Shown: positions 63,301 through 64,000 of the stretch, piece by piece
Layout: each line of letters opens with the position of its first letter
Numbering within the stretch: the stretch's first letter is position 1
Source of the DNA: Alteromonas marina
Lineage (GTDB): Bacteria; Pseudomonadota; Gammaproteobacteria; Enterobacterales; Alteromonadaceae
Length of the DNA stretch: 64,000 bases
Assembly: GCF_000808575.1 (NCBI RefSeq)
Contig: NZ_JWLW01000003.1
Location: 62,001-126,000 of the forward strand
Reading direction: 5' to 3'
The notes under the pieces: generated by a model
The model's database searches: none
Told to the model about the DNA's origin: nothing
What the model saw: only the letters and a program-made list of their open reading frames with translations
Program-made: the position numbers and the translations under genes

Positions 63301-64000
63301 CCCGTTTTCAGTCCCTATCCATATTTTATTGGGCTCTGTTTCAGCAAATGTCCACACAACATGACTGGTTAGCGTACTCTCTTCACCTGTTCTTTCATTC
63401 TGGATAGCAAAGATATCTGCGCTTTTAACCCCAAAATACAAAGCACCAGCGTAAACAGAACTCATCCACAAATTATCTGCTTCATCTTTGGCTATTGCGG
63501 TGATTTTTTTATTTGAGATTTCAGTGAAACCATTATTAGGCTCTAAGATATGTTCATGCTCCCAACCATTAGCCGTTTGAACTAGTTGGTACAAGCCTTT
63601 ATTTGTGCCCATCCAAAACGCATTTTCTTTGTGCTGCACCAAAGTCCACACGTTTCTATCAGATGCAACTTGTGTAAATACGTTTTTTTTAACACCGCTG
63701 ACTTGCGCTAAAAAATCTTTTTTGTCTGCAACGAATACCCCGAGTACCGTTGTAATCCAGACTCTGTTTTGCTCATCCAACATCAGAAATTTTGCATTGA
63801 TATTGTCAATATTTTGCTCAGTATCACCTAGGTAATCCAAGCTAACCAAAGGCTGTTCAGCATCAAAAATAGTTTTAACATAAACACCTTTGGTCGTCGC
63901 CACTATCAAAACATCATCAATAGTTATGGCCGAACGAATACTATGTTGATTTTCAAGCAAAGGTGCCGGCAATTCAGCAATGCGGGTTATTTCGTTTTTT
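60304..64000 (-). CDS. Beta-propeller sensor with PAS, GGDEF and EAL domains, N-terminus outside window
   Basis: A large inner-membrane signalling protein. A two-blade-type reg_prop propeller (repeats such as NVWTLVQHKENAFWMGTNKGLYQL and NIWFSSHKGLHRYDPSTGQI) is followed by a Y_Y_Y domain (KYYYKLLNGDKVVSEG...NIEPGDYVFTV), a membrane helix (AYSIYATLVVGLLVAYLL), a PAS domain, an intact GGDEF (RLGGDEFVIVIEEV) and EAL (VELLLRSK, FEITEGVLMDD, LDDFGTGYSSLSYL, CVAEGVET, HQGYFYAKP). The EAL tripeptide reads ELL. The frame stays open from 63972 to the window edge (KNEITRIAELPAP), so the TTG at 63972 is not the true start and the signal peptide is missing. It both may make and break cyclic di-GMP. Confidence 0.9.
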   Translation of the reverse strand, partial: KNEITRIAELPAPLLENQHSIRSAITIDDVLIVATTKGVYVKTIFDAEQPLVSLDYLGDTEQNIDNINAKFLMLDEQNRVWITTVLGVFVADKKDFLAQVSGVKKNVFTQVASDRNVWTLVQHKENAFWMGTNKGLYQLVQTANGWEHEHILEPNNGFTEISNKKITAIAKDEADNLWMSSVYAGALYFGVKSADIFAIQNERTGEESTLTSHVVWTFAETEPNKIWIGTENGLNHYDFATNISEKFYYFDDEVFGKGAVDKIIPLQSGKLFLSTYEGIRLFDPKTGEVSRPEVSSGGENTVFDTYGPGMHLSNEGILYFIGYESFLKYDVVKKEVSPFKLDPRVFDINFSYGFIGQSKYHNDRLFLATEGGLWLIDPTTSQHELVYRFPEVYRGSERSITSWVIDDMGVLWLAYSGVGLIGLDADTFEPLYDLNDNNILLSNIVYGLQKDESGNIWFSSHKGLHRYDPSTGQIKNFIYGRELSVSEFNQGASLKLNDGRLAYGSTSGAVVFSASQLESLDVDGGLLGKKTAITEVVLGNRSLNQPLKNLSGHHFNLNYEDYGLTIHFSALAMSGIGKVKYYYKLLNGDKVVSEGITEDAKVTFTNIEPGDYVFTVAPTPGSFDYNVLPAEVSLSMPYAPLRSPLAYSIYATLVVGLLVAYLLSRQRHLVRLQKAQQQVTLFSDAFRQTRDWVLIFDKDKRLVAANPSFEQVFGFNSKEPLPKQLSRLYMRYPNLNRHLSGKLPEMQGGDFWKDEAVIDGADGKRYDVLIDITAVSGETNDAEHYLIVISDITEQKNAERKLLKIATYDSLTGLVNRTLLLDRLEHAIGLARHHEHRVAVMFVDLDRFKGINDSLGHDYGDKLLRIVANRMRNLVAESGTVARLGGDEFVIVIEEVDESDDLSSFVAQIIESVETPISLAEEVLRVSCSIGVAFYPEDASEPAELIKQADVAMYSAKKDALSGFTYFTSDMNERAKTRLLLENKVKRAYSDNCFFNHYQPIIDARTNTTIGVELLLRSKLDGEPLFPDQFIPILEELKYIIEVTRQAMRRAAEDLASWYSQGFTGYVSINLSALHFKTEFDLSGVLSLLNEFDLPKEAFRFEITEGVLMDDSDNALRQINRFVNEGFVLALDDFGTGYSSLSYLKRYPLSVLKIDKSFVNEMAPGNANEALVTTTIALATSLNMSCVAEGVETKAQVDELIERSCFFHQGYFYAKPCAADELEPLLFKKWV

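Noticed and set aside
1-64000. CRISPR arrays, prophage and rRNA/tRNA genes
   Set aside because: No regularly spaced direct repeats, phage structural genes or recognisable tRNA/rRNA sequences were seen on either strand.

Overview
The window reads as chromosome of a marine gammaproteobacterium of the Alteromonas type. The gene content (TrhP-YfhL pair, recC-recB-recD order, a large TonB receptor, Tat- and GGDEF/EAL-rich signalling, the MesX-MesD methionine synthase pair) and protein sequences look like Alteromonadales. This is inference from recognised families; no database was searched. No rRNA, tRNA or CRISPR array was found.

Layout. 1-2749: molybdenum cofactor genes, moaE-moaD-moaC-moaB leftward and moeB divergent. 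2840-3958: zinc deacylase of the succinylglutamate desuccinylase family. 4503-20810: an accessory block. It starts with a leftward heavy-metal efflux operon (CDF exporter, DUF3703, second CDF exporter, His-rich periplasmic protein, CzcC/CzcB/CzcA-like RND pump) behind a textbook 19-bp-spacer MerR-type promoter, with a divergent CadR/PbrR-like regulator. Next is a complete 3,206-bp IS1202-like transposon (13053-16258) bounded by a perfect 16-bp target duplication. It carries merR, merT, merP and a GDCCVxC protein as passengers, without merA. Abutting it is an uncharacterised three-gene operon (DUF3800, an unknown protein, a DUF5677-like protein), then a Phd/ParE toxin-antitoxin pair, a decayed gene and a lipoprotein hydrolase.

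21022-33933: zinc metalloprotease, trhP-yfhL, a histidine kinase and REC-EAL regulator pair flanked by a 73-bp direct repeat of the yfhL 3' end, a class I aminotransferase, a saccharopine-dehydrogenase-like oxidoreductase and a Tat-exported aminotransferase. 34304-40536: a small Rho-N-like protein, mesX-mesD (folate-independent methionine synthesis) and a TonB-dependent receptor. 40610-47100: small metabolic genes, two amino-acid exporters, a 262-bp MITE seated on the stop codon of one exporter, and a MocR regulator divergent from a LysE exporter with repeated operator-like sites between them.

47156-64000: recD, recB and recC (leftward), a candidate small RNA upstream of recC, dimeric dUTPase, an AMP-dependent acyl-CoA synthetase, and a large beta-propeller/PAS/GGDEF/EAL sensor that runs off the right edge. 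The metal genes form one physiological theme: sensing of Cd/Pb/Zn-type and Hg-type ions by two MerR proteins and removal by CDF and RND exporters.
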